DNA from: Propionibacteriaceae bacterium
GTDB lineage: Bacteria; Actinomycetota; Actinomycetes; Propionibacteriales; Propionibacteriaceae
Length of the DNA stretch: 6,587 nt
Reading direction: 5' to 3'
Assembly (NCBI GenBank): GCA_020438595.1
Contig: JAGQUI010000154.1
Span: 1-6,587 of the forward strand
The position numbers and the translations under genes were made by a program. How positions within the stretch are numbered: the stretch's first letter is position 1; each line of letters opens with the position of its first letter. Positions 1-6,323 of the stretch are shown piece by piece. The notes beneath the pieces were generated by a model, which was given only the letters and a program-made list of their open reading frames with translations, had not been told where the DNA came from and did not search any database.

Positions 1-75
1 CGACGCCCCCGAACGGGCCCGGGCCGGGAGCTGGGCTTCCGACTCGACGTCGTACCAGGTGGCCGGAGTAACCAC
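1..75 (-). CDS. Possible start of next operon gene (ABC permease?), truncated by window edge
   Basis: Directly after the TAG stop of the ferric-iron-binding lipoprotein gene, a leftward frame opens with GTG at 73-75 and stays open to the window edge (25 codons). The peptide begins VVTPATWYDVESEAQ and is hydrophilic. FbpA-type binding-protein genes are usually followed by a permease gene, whose product often has a short hydrophilic N-terminus before its first membrane segment, so a permease is the contextual guess. No membrane segment lies inside the window. The nearest Shine-Dalgarno-like AAGG is about 14 nt from this GTG, which is poor spacing, so another start just outside the window is possible. 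Open frames of this length are common by chance in GC-rich DNA. The call rests on position more than on sequence. Confidence 0.35.
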   Translation of the reverse strand, partial: MVTPATWYDVESEAQLPARARSGAS

Positions 76-1119
76 CTACAGCAGACCAGCCTTGGTCATC
101 ATTTCTGACACCGCCTGCGCGTTGAGATCGGACGGATTCACTGCGGGGGCCTGCAGCTCTGCCAGCGGAGGCAGCGCCGGGTTGGCGGCGACGCCGCTGG
201 CGACCGGATACTCGAACGATGTGCCGGTGCGCAGCACATCCTGACCGGCTTCGCTGGTGACGAACTGCAGGAACTGCTGCGCCTGGTCCTGCTTGTCGCT
301 GGAGGCCAGCACCCCGCCGCCGGAGATGCTCACGAACGCGCCCGGGTCCTGGTTGCGGAAGTAGTGCAGTTGGGTGTTGCCGCTGATTTCTTTGGTCTGC
401 GCCTGATCGCGGAACCAGTAGTAGTGGTAGATCACCCCACCGGCTACCTCACCGCTGTTGACCGCTTTGAGTGTGGTGATGTTGTTGTCGTAGATCTTGG
501 CGTTGGCCTTCATGCCATCCAGCCATTGCTGGGTGACTTCGGGGCCTTTGAGCTGCAGCAGCGCGGCCACAATGGCCTGGAAGTCGGCCTTGGCCGGCGG
601 CGCACCCCAGCGGCCCTGCCACTCGGGCTGCTGCAGATCCAGCAACGAGGCGGGCAGCTGCTCGGGGGACAGCATGTCGGTGTTGTAGGCGAACACGGTG
701 GCTCGGGCCGCCACGCCGGTCCACTTGCCGCTGGACGGCCGGTACTGCGCGGGGACTTGGGCGACGATCCTGGGGCTGATGTCGGCGAACAGCCCGGCGC
801 GCTCGACCACGGTCATGGCGGGGGAGTTCTCGGTCAGGAAGACATCGGCGGGGGACGCTTCTCCCTCGGCCACGATCATCTGGCCCATGGAGGAGTCCTG
901 GCCCTCCCGGACCTGAGTTCGGATTCCCGTCCTGGCGGTGAATCCACTGGCCCAGGCCTCGGTGACGTTACGGTGCTGCGAGGAGTAGATCTGCAGGACA
1001 CCGGGCTGCGCCTGGAAGGTCTCCTGTGGCGGGGCCGAACCCGCTGAGCAGGCTGTCAGGGCGAGCCCAACCGCCGGTGCGATCAGGGCGGCCGTCCGGA
1101 GACGGTGAGTGCGGGTCAC
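76..1119 (-). CDS. FbpA-type ferric-iron ABC transporter substrate-binding lipoprotein
   Basis: A 347-residue periplasmic-binding-type protein expected to sit on the outer face of the membrane and hand Fe(III) to an ABC permease. The N-terminus (THRLRTAALIAPAVGLALTAC) is a lipoprotein signal with lipobox LTAC, lipidated Cys24. The body matches the class of FbpA/FutA-like iron binders: YSSQH (His49), DVFLTEN (Glu97), YNTDML (145-150), and IYHYYWFR with adjacent Tyr233 and Tyr234. His, Glu and the Tyr pair correspond to the classical FbpA iron ligands, so all four appear present. The GTG start at 1119 overlaps the TGA stop of the upstream acyl ligase gene by 4 nt (GTGA), with GAAAGG five bases upstream, so translation is probably coupled. 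The frame stays open far upstream, but that part lies antiparallel within the ligase gene and is not protein-like. Iron control is inferred from the IdeR box at the operon head. Bare Fe(III) versus a chelate as ligand is not settled. Confidence 0.9.
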   Translation of the reverse strand: MTRTHRLRTAALIAPAVGLALTACSAGSAPPQETFQAQPGVLQIYSSQHRNVTEAWASGFTARTGIRTQVREGQDSSMGQMIVAEGEASPADVFLTENSPAMTVVERAGLFADISPRIVAQVPAQYRPSSGKWTGVAARATVFAYNTDMLSPEQLPASLLDLQQPEWQGRWGAPPAKADFQAIVAALLQLKGPEVTQQWLDGMKANAKIYDNNITTLKAVNSGEVAGGVIYHYYWFRDQAQTKEISGNTQLHYFRNQDPGAFVSISGGGVLASSDKQDQAQQFLQFVTSEAGQDVLRTGTSFEYPVASGVAANPALPPLAELQAPAVNPSDLNAQAVSEMMTKAGLL

Positions 1120-3743
1120 GGGAGCCTTTCGTTCGAGTTGGTGGGGAGTGGGACCAGGCCCTGGAGCCGCCGCACGGGACCGTCCGCCAGGCGCCAAAGG
1201 AGGCAGCCGGTCGCGAGCGAGAGGACCGCCCCGGTGAGGGGATCGGACGCGAAGGTGATGATCTGGAACTGGACGAGGTAGATGTAGAGGGATGCCGCAG
1301 CCAGCAGGCTCACCACAGGGACGGCCGGCGCAGGGAGACGCACGCTGCGCAGCAGGGTGAGCGCCACGATGCCGGCGATGACCACGGCGTTGCGGGCGGG
1401 GTCGGCGGGGAAGAACCCGACGCCCCCGACGACGGCGAGAACCAGGGTGAGGCCGCGCCGCCAGCCGGTGTCGGCGTGCGCCGCCGCGGCGCCCAGCGTG
1501 AACAGCCAGATCGTGGTCGGCATCATGCCGCGCAGCAGACCTTCTCCCTCGTTCAGGATGACGAATCGTGGGACGAGGGCGAGGGTCGTCAGGATCATCG
1601 CAACCCGCCAGGGATGACGTCGCCACGCCCGGGAAGCGGCCGGGATGGACAACACAGCCGTGATCGTCGCGGTGCAGGCGAGGAGTGTGTCCACGAACCA
1701 GAACTCGTTGTGGCTGGCCTGGGACACGGGGCCGGTCAACCAGTTCACCAGCAGCACGTTGCCCCACCCGTAGCGCCCCCCGTTCGCCATGCCGATGAGC
1801 GCGACCACGATCGTGGGGACGGCTACGCCGACGAGGGTCCGGGCACCCGCCCGCCAGCGGCCCCCGACAGTAGGTGCCGAGAGGCCGAAGCGAGCGGCGT
1901 TGAAACCCGCAACCGCCAACAGGGTGTGCGCGCCGCCGCGGAACGTGAAGAGGTCGGCGTGCGAGCCGAGGATGAGCACCACAGCCACGGCGCGGATCGC
2001 CACTGACGCCTCCACCGAGTGCCAGACACGCCAGGACCACCAGCCGCGGGGCTGGTCGGACGACCACCGTGACGCTGTGAGGTGGTTCGCGCGGGTGGTG
2101 CCGAGCTCGACTAGTTCGGCCAGCGGGCGGTGGTGCCAGTTGGGCGGGAGCGGGCCGAGGAGGCCTTCGAGGCGCACCGAGGCCTGGACGTGGCTGAGCG
2201 AGTCGCCGCCGTGCTGGACGAAGGTGCGGCGCAGGTCGATGGCGTCTCGTCCGAGGACGTGACGGATCGCGGTCGCGACGTCGGTGGCCAGCGAGGGGAC
2301 GCCACCCCCGGCCCTCGTCTCCCGGGTGGTCGCAACCCGGGTGCTCTTCACCAGTGCCGCGCACAGCGGTCGGTCGAGCTTGCCGCTGGGCAGGCGTGGC
2401 AGGTCCATCGCAGTGGCGTGGACCGCGGCCGGTCCCAGCCCGGAGGCCCGGGCGGCGAGGTCGCGGGCGCGATGCTCGAGAGTGGCGGCCGGCGTCCCGG
2501 GCTGCGGCTGGACTGCGACGGTGAGGCCGTCCTCGTCCCCGTTCACGCAGGCGGTCAGGCCCGCGGCGGTGAGCGCTTCCTCCACGCGCGCCACATCGAC
2601 CCGGAGCCCCATCACCTTGACGAACCCGGATCGTCGACCGTGGAGTCGGAGCAGGCCGTCGTCCCCGATGGTGCCGAGGTCGCCGGTACGGAGTTCGGTG
2701 AGCATGGCGCCGAGGGCCAGATCGTCGGGGTGCTCGGCGTAACCCATCATGACCCCCGAGCCCCGTACCAGGACCTCACCGACACCGTCGGCAGCCTCCG
2801 GCACGGTCGGGTCGACCCGCACCGACGTGCCTGCCACCGGCCGGCCCACGGCGTCCGGGTGCCGGGCGACGTCGGTCGGGTCGAGGACGCAGATGCGTGC
2901 GGTCGCCTCGGTTTGGCCGTACATCACCGCGAGCCCCCAGCCGTGCTCGCGCCCGAGGGCGGCCGTTCGCAAGACACGCTCGCGGGGCATCCGTCCCCCC
3001 GCCTGGGCGATGAGGCGTAGCGAGGGATGCGGCCTGTTCAGGACGCCCGTCGATTCCATGAGTTCGACCGAGTGCGGCACCACCGCCAATGTCGTGACGC
3101 CGAGTCGGTCGACGACGTTCCAGGTCTCCCGGGCCAGCAGCGAGCCGTCGTGCAGCACCACTGAGGCCCCGGCGACGAGATGGGAGTGCAGGACCGACAG
3201 CCCGAAGCAGTAGTGGAGGGGCAGGCTGGTGAGCGCACGGTCGTGCTCGGTAAGGCGGAGCGCAGCGGCGATCGCGGAAGCGTTGCTGAGGATGTTGCGG
3301 TGGGCGAGCCGGACGAGCTTCGGGGAGCCGGTGCTGCCCGAGGTGCTGAGCAGCAGCGAGAGCTCGGGGTGCAGCAGGTGTTGAGGCGTGGTCGAGCGGA
3401 CCTCGAAGGGACGGTCCGGGTCTCCGGTGGCGACGAGGTCGGGCCGATACCGGCCCAGAATCGTCTCGGCCGCTGCCGGCGTCACCAGGGCAGCGTGTCC
3501 AGCCGCCAGCGTCGCGAGGTATCCCGTCACGCTGTCCACGTCGGGACGCAGCGGCACATGGACCAGCCGGCGCCCGCTCCCGACGTCCGGCAGCCGGGCG
3601 GCGAGCTCCTCGACCATCTCGCCCAGCCGGACGTGGGAGAGGACCGCGCCAGAGGTGCTGATCAGCGCCGGTCGATCGGCCGATGGCCCACGGTGAGTCG
3701 GCAACAGGCTGCGGCGTGTGGCCGGGGCCGTCAGGAGACTCAC
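1116..3743 (-). CDS. Acyl-adenylate ligase - carrier protein - membrane acyltransferase-3 fusion
   Basis: An 875-residue three-module protein. Residues about 20-465 form an adenylate-forming ligase: P-loop STSGSTGSPK (133-142), YGQTE (275-279), RTGDLG (352-357), GFVKVMGLRVD (373-383), and C-terminal PSGKLDR (452-458) with catalytic Lys455. Residues about 485-550 are an acyl/peptidyl carrier domain with the 4'-phosphopantetheine site GGDSL (Ser515). From about 575 to 855 come repeated hydrophobic segments resembling an acyltransferase-3 (OafA-like) membrane domain, including IRAVAVVLILGSH (His595) and FWFVDTLL. The HYCFGLSVLHSH segment (177-188) resembles fatty- or aryl-acid ligases more than amino-acid A domains. 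Inferred role: activate an acyl acid, load it on its own carrier, and transfer it at the membrane to an unknown acceptor, comparable to DltA-DltC-DltB in one chain. The GTG start abuts the IdeR box and has no well-spaced ribosome binding site, suggesting a leaderless or near-leaderless mRNA. The divergent phosphopantetheinyl transferase probably activates it. Domain calls are firm; substrate and acceptor are unknown. Confidence 0.85.
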   Translation of the reverse strand: MSLLTAPATRRSLLPTHRGPSADRPALISTSGAVLSHVRLGEMVEELAARLPDVGSGRRLVHVPLRPDVDSVTGYLATLAAGHAALVTPAAAETILGRYRPDLVATGDPDRPFEVRSTTPQHLLHPELSLLLSTSGSTGSPKLVRLAHRNILSNASAIAAALRLTEHDRALTSLPLHYCFGLSVLHSHLVAGASVVLHDGSLLARETWNVVDRLGVTTLAVVPHSVELMESTGVLNRPHPSLRLIAQAGGRMPRERVLRTAALGREHGWGLAVMYGQTEATARICVLDPTDVARHPDAVGRPVAGTSVRVDPTVPEAADGVGEVLVRGSGVMMGYAEHPDDLALGAMLTELRTGDLGTIGDDGLLRLHGRRSGFVKVMGLRVDVARVEEALTAAGLTACVNGDEDGLTVAVQPQPGTPAATLEHRARDLAARASGLGPAAVHATAMDLPRLPSGKLDRPLCAALVKSTRVATTRETRAGGGVPSLATDVATAIRHVLGRDAIDLRRTFVQHGGDSLSHVQASVRLEGLLGPLPPNWHHRPLAELVELGTTRANHLTASRWSSDQPRGWWSWRVWHSVEASVAIRAVAVVLILGSHADLFTFRGGAHTLLAVAGFNAARFGLSAPTVGGRWRAGARTLVGVAVPTIVVALIGMANGGRYGWGNVLLVNWLTGPVSQASHNEFWFVDTLLACTATITAVLSIPAASRAWRRHPWRVAMILTTLALVPRFVILNEGEGLLRGMMPTTIWLFTLGAAAAHADTGWRRGLTLVLAVVGGVGFFPADPARNAVVIAGIVALTLLRSVRLPAPAVPVVSLLAAASLYIYLVQFQIITFASDPLTGAVLSLATGCLLWRLADGPVRRLQGLVPLPTNSNERLP

Positions 3744-3762
3744 GCAGGTAAGGCTATCCTAA
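3744..3762. promoter_or_regulatory. IdeR/DtxR-type iron box between divergent genes
   Basis: The 19-mer GCAGGTAAGGCTATCCTAA matches the mycobacterial/corynebacterial iron-box consensus TTAGGTTAGGCTAACCTAA at 16 of 19 positions, allowing W (A or T) at the seventh base. IdeR/DtxR with bound Fe(II) represses from such sites, so both divergent transcripts should rise when iron is scarce. The box carries -10-like hexamers on both strands: TATCCT (3755-3760, rightward) and TAGGAT (3761-3756, leftward). Binding would therefore block polymerase in both directions. Its left edge touches the GTG start codon of the acyl ligase gene. No clear -35 elements are visible. The site is seen directly; repression is inferred from the family. 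Confidence 0.85.
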
Positions 3763-3782
3763 CTGGATTAGGTCACAGAATC

Positions 3783-3786
3783 GGAG
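3783..3786 (+). promoter_or_regulatory. Ribosome binding site deciding the phosphopantetheinyl transferase start
   Basis: GGAG lies 8 nt before the GTG at 3795. The in-frame ATG at 3804 would be 17 nt away, too far, so GTG 3795 is preferred although ATG is the stronger codon. Confidence 0.6.
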
Positions 3787-3794
3787 TGTAAATC

Positions 3795-4403
3795 GTGGAC
3801 GTCATGGTCTGGTGGACCACTCTCACCGCTGCCGACCGGTCAGTCCTCGATCTGCTTGACCCCACAGAACGGGCGCGGGTCGACTCCCTCGATCGTCCCG
3901 CAGACCGCGCGAGATCTCTCCTTGGCGCTGCCCTGCTCCGCGTGGCTGTTGCCGATCGGATGGGAGTCTCGCCCGCGGACGTGGTCATCGACCGGACCTG
4001 CAACGAATGTGGAGGCCCGCACGGCGCCCCAAACATCGTGGGACCGGGTACACCCGCCCAGTGGGCCGCGGTGTCCCACTCAGGCCTGCTGGTCGTCGTC
4101 GCCGTGAGCGGACACGGCCCCGTGGGGGTGGACGTGCAACGCCTATCCGATCTCGACAGCGCGGCGCGCGGTCCACGGTGGGTGCGCAGCGAGGCCCTGC
4201 TCAAGGCGCAGGCGACCGCACACCGAACACTCGACCCCGCCAGGCCTACGGAGGTTGGTTGCCCTGTAGTGCGCGAGCTGTCCGCGCCACTGGACGGCTA
4301 CGCCGCCGCGCTAGCTGTCATGGCCCAGGGGACGCTGAAGATCGCGGTACGCCACTGGCCCCCGGAACCGGGACGGCTCGTTCGATCGACGAGGATCAGT
4401 TGA
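3795..4403 (+). CDS. 4'-phosphopantetheinyl transferase, Sfp-type, short form
   Basis: A 202-residue cytoplasmic enzyme expected to move 4'-phosphopantetheine from coenzyme A onto the serine of a carrier domain. Family motifs in order: RARSLLGAALLR (38-49), CNECGGPHGAP (69-79), VSHSG (93-97), GVDVQ (111-115) and WVRSEALLKA (129-138). Asp113 and Glu133 match the magnesium-binding Asp and second acidic residue of Sfp, and Lys137 matches its conserved lysine. Sfp has Glu two residues after the Asp; here it is Gln115. Only about 15 residues separate GVDV from the W-x-x-x-E motif, against roughly 40 in Sfp, so the protein is compact and below the usual 220-240 residues. It diverges from the acyl ligase gene across one IdeR box, so the natural partner is that protein's GGDSL carrier domain. 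The family is clear; full activity with the Gln substitution is probable but unproven. Confidence 0.85.
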   Translation: MDVMVWWTTLTAADRSVLDLLDPTERARVDSLDRPADRARSLLGAALLRVAVADRMGVSPADVVIDRTCNECGGPHGAPNIVGPGTPAQWAAVSHSGLLVVVAVSGHGPVGVDVQRLSDLDSAARGPRWVRSEALLKAQATAHRTLDPARPTEVGCPVVRELSAPLDGYAAALAVMAQGTLKIAVRHWPPEPGRLVRSTRIS

Positions 4404-4750
4404 GGCTGCGTTGTGGGACACGACCGCCCCCATGGGTGCGAGTCGGTTTCCAGACGTACTGACCGCTCGGGCGACCCTGACCTCCTCGGCCTGGGTCTGC
4501 GTGGCCCAGTAGCCGGCGTCATGCTCACCAAAGGACTCCCAGACGGGAACGTCCGGGAGAACTCACGAATCGAGGGGAATCTTCAACCTTGACAGCTGCT
4601 CATACAGTTGGGCGTGAGCTGGCTGCCGGGATCAGTGGCGTGGGTCGAGGATGGTGAGAGTGTGTCGCTTACTACCAACTGTGCGGCAATCGCCGGCGTC
4701 CGAATCAGGCTGCCGCACGAGTCTGAACAGAAGATCGGGTCGCAGCCGTT
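4404..4750. other. 347-bp intergenic region with a possible relic and a hairpin
   Basis: No complete gene is apparent on either strand. The left half (about 4404-4562) carries a minus-strand open frame that reads like protein but lacks a proper start and is cut by a stop at 4563-4565. The right part carries the inverted repeat at 4681-4718. This interval separates the iron-regulated cluster from the thiol-redox operon and must hold the promoter of the latter, but I cannot assign a paired -35/-10. I see no hairpin followed by a T-run that would be a factor-independent terminator for the phosphopantetheinyl transferase gene. Confidence 0.6.
4681..4718. repeat. Perfect 8-bp inverted repeat upstream of the thioredoxin gene
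   Basis: GTGCGGCA (4681-4688) is exactly complementary to TGCCGCAC (4711-4718), with 22 nt between and 32 nt left before the ATG at 4751. It could be an operator or an RNA stem in the 5' leader. No T-run follows, so it is not a typical intrinsic terminator. Confidence 0.55.
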
Positions 4751-5377
4751 ATGAACGCCGTCGAGGCGGTCCGGCGCACACGGCCCGTTGTGTGGGGTCT
4801 TTGCGTCGTCGCATTGGTGTCCATCGTCATCTTGTGGAGCCCGTGGACGAACACCGACAACCGTGGAGCGCCTGCTGCGGGCGTTCAGGCCGGCCTCCAG
4901 ACCAAGCCGGGCCTAGACCTCTACCCTCCCGGAAAGCGCGTTGGAGCACCCAAGCTTGAAGGCACCACGCTAGATGGCGAGGCATTCTCCCCGTCGGGCT
5001 TGGCGGGCAGCATCGTGGTTATCAACGTGTGGGGATCGTGGTGCGCACCTTGTCGGGCCGAAACTCCTGACCTGGTTCGACTAGCCAACGAGTACGCCAA
5101 TAAGGGTGTTCGCTTCGTCGGCATCAATACCCGGGACAACCTCGACGCAGCAAAGGCCTTTGTGAGGACCTTCAGGGTGCCGTACCCAAGCGTTCAAGAC
5201 ATCAATGGCGAAGTGTTGCTCGCTTTCCGGGACACCATCCCCACCACAGTGGTCCCCACCACCCTCGTCGTCGATACTCATGGCCAAGTCGCCACCCGAG
5301 TCATCGGGCCCGTCACCTACAACACCCTCAAGGGCATACTCAAGGACGAGATCGCCCTCGGTGAGGCCAACAGGTGA
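4751..5377 (+). CDS. TlpA/ResA-like membrane-anchored thiol-disulfide oxidoreductase
   Basis: A 208-residue extracytoplasmic thioredoxin-fold protein. One N-terminal membrane segment (about 12-30, [17 protein letters not shown]) acts as an uncleaved anchor; there is no lipobox. After a linker come the TlpA/ResA domain and active site WCAPC (97-101, Cys98 and Cys101), the strand VVINVWGSW before it, and the cis-proline region VVPTTLVVD (Pro169). The family reduces disulfides outside the membrane, for example in apocytochrome c CXXCH motifs or metal-handling proteins, receiving electrons from CcdA/DsbD-type carriers. The adjacent CcdA gene overlaps its end by 4 nt (GTGA), so the two are surely co-translated and act as one electron relay. 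ATG 4751 is the only sensible start: an in-frame TGA at 4724-4726 closes the frame upstream with no other start between. The ribosome binding site is weak. Confidence 0.9.
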   Translation: MNAVEAVRRTRPVVWGLCVVALVSIVILWSPWTNTDNRGAPAAGVQAGLQTKPGLDLYPPGKRVGAPKLEGTTLDGEAFSPSGLAGSIVVINVWGSWCAPCRAETPDLVRLANEYANKGVRFVGINTRDNLDAAKAFVRTFRVPYPSVQDINGEVLLAFRDTIPTTVVPTTLVVDTHGQVATRVIGPVTYNTLKGILKDEIALGEANR

Positions 5378-6201
5378 ACCCCGGCGATCTGGTCGCGTAC
5401 GGACCCCTGCTTGTCGCTATCCCGGTGGCTATGGCTGCCGGGTTGGTGTCGTTCCTCAGTCCTTGCTGTCTACCGCTGGTGCCCGGCTATCTCGCCTATG
5501 TCACCGGCACCGCGGGCGCCGACGCAGCCTCTGCCAACACGCAACCAACCAACCATCCCAGCGGCACCGCGCACACGGCCACCCCTGTCGCAGCGAGAAC
5601 TCCCCGACCGCGCGGCCCCAGTCGCACGGTCATTGGAACCTTGCTCTTCGTGCTCGGTTTCGCCGCCGTCTTCACCAGTTACGGGGCTGCGTTTGGTGCC
5701 GCCGGAACCCTGCTACTCAAGCACCAAGACCTCATCATCAAGGTACTGGGCGTCTTCACCATTCTGCTAGGGCTGATATTCGCCGGCGTCTTGGGACGTA
5801 TTCCACTGTTCGCCCGCTCGTTCCGGGTGAGCTTCAAGCCTCGCCTCGGCGTCGCGAGTGCGCCTCTGCTGGGCGTCCTCTTCGGGGTCGGGTGGACACC
5901 TTGCATCGGCCCTTCACTCGCGGCCGTTCTCGGCCTGTCATTCAGTACCGGCGGCGCCGGTCGAGGAGCGTTACTGTCCTTCGCCTACAGCGTCGGCCTC
6001 GGGCTACCCTTCCTGTTGGCAGCCATGGGTATCCAACGAGCGTTCAAGATGTATGCGCTCGCCCGCCGTCATGCTCGCCGGATCACTCAGGTCGGTGGCG
6101 TCTTGCTGATGGCTGTGGGGATCATGCAGGTCACCGGCATCTGGGCTTCGATCATCGCGCAGCTACAGGTGCTCGTCGCCAACTGGCAAACTCCGCTGTG
6201 A
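5374..6201 (+). CDS. ccdA: CcdA-type cytochrome c biogenesis / thiol-reductant transporter
   Basis: A 275-residue multi-pass membrane protein of the CcdA/DsbD-beta family, which carries reducing equivalents from cytoplasmic thioredoxin across the membrane. Hallmarks: [12 protein letters not shown] (29-40) in the first membrane segment and [11 protein letters not shown] (173-183) in the fourth, supplying the redox cysteine pair (Cys31, with Cys32 beside it, and Cys177). Further hydrophobic segments lie near 86-112, 121-141, 197-219 and 239-260, giving the expected six. The loop between segments one and two (about 44-84) is long and rich in Ala, Thr and Pro, larger than I expect for the family. 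The GTG start overlaps the thioredoxin stop by 4 nt; its electrons most likely pass to that protein. Length and the C-terminus look complete. The usual resB and ccsA partners do not follow; a transposase fragment starts at once after the stop. Confidence 0.92.
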   Translation: MNPGDLVAYGPLLVAIPVAMAAGLVSFLSPCCLPLVPGYLAYVTGTAGADAASANTQPTNHPSGTAHTATPVAARTPRPRGPSRTVIGTLLFVLGFAAVFTSYGAAFGAAGTLLLKHQDLIIKVLGVFTILLGLIFAGVLGRIPLFARSFRVSFKPRLGVASAPLLGVLFGVGWTPCIGPSLAAVLGLSFSTGGAGRGALLSFAYSVGLGLPFLLAAMGIQRAFKMYALARRHARRITQVGGVLLMAVGIMQVTGIWASIIAQLQVLVANWQTPL

Positions 6202-6203
6202 GA

Positions 6204-6323
6204 CGACAGTCGACCGACATCACCGAGCACTGGACCGGGCAGGGGAAGGTGTAGCTGTGCGCGATCAAGGACGAGTGGTCGAACCGGATCGTGGGCTACT
6301 CGATCAGTGACCGGATGAAGACG
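6204..6323 (+). pseudogene. IS3-family transposase (OrfB) fragment with internal stop
   Basis: The frame reads RQSTDITEHWTGQGKV, a TAG stop at 6252-6254, then LCAIKDEWSNRIVGYSISDRMK. This matches the core of IS3-family OrfB integrases, where TDITEH contains the first catalytic Asp of the DDE triad and GK-x-YLCAIKD-x-x-SNRIVGYSI follows. The stop replaces the usual Tyr codon (TAC to TAG), a single base change. Both flanks are missing: the upstream part of OrfB is absent, since the ccdA stop lies just 3 nt before, and similarity ends near 6323. It is a dead remnant that cannot encode transposase and marks a deletion or recombination joint. No terminal inverted repeats or target duplication are visible. 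Confidence 0.85.

Noticed and set aside
1120..2364. Long leftward extension of the iron-binding lipoprotein frame to 762 residues
   Set aside because: This stretch is Arg/Pro/His-rich and lies in another frame of the same strand within the acyl ligase gene. The signal peptide and ribosome binding site at 1119 fix the real start.
1026..3020. Large plus-strand open frames (1026-2006 and 2130-3020)
   Set aside because: They are antisense to the acyl ligase gene, with low-complexity Arg/Gly/Glu-rich translations and no recognisable domains, as expected from GC-rich codon shadows.
4589..4594. TTGACA as a -35 for the thioredoxin operon
   Set aside because: The hexamer is perfect, but nothing like a -10 lies 15-19 nt downstream (around 4610-4619). 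A TACAGT at 4603-4608 is too close.
4681..4718. The inverted repeat as an intrinsic terminator of the upstream gene
   Set aside because: The loop is 22 nt and no T-run follows, and it lies about 280 nt beyond the phosphopantetheinyl transferase stop.
5205..6254. 349-residue plus-strand frame overlapping the thioredoxin and ccdA genes
   Set aside because: Its body is a Ser/Arg/Pro-rich shadow. Only the last residues are meaningful, because they happen to share the frame of the IS3 fragment.
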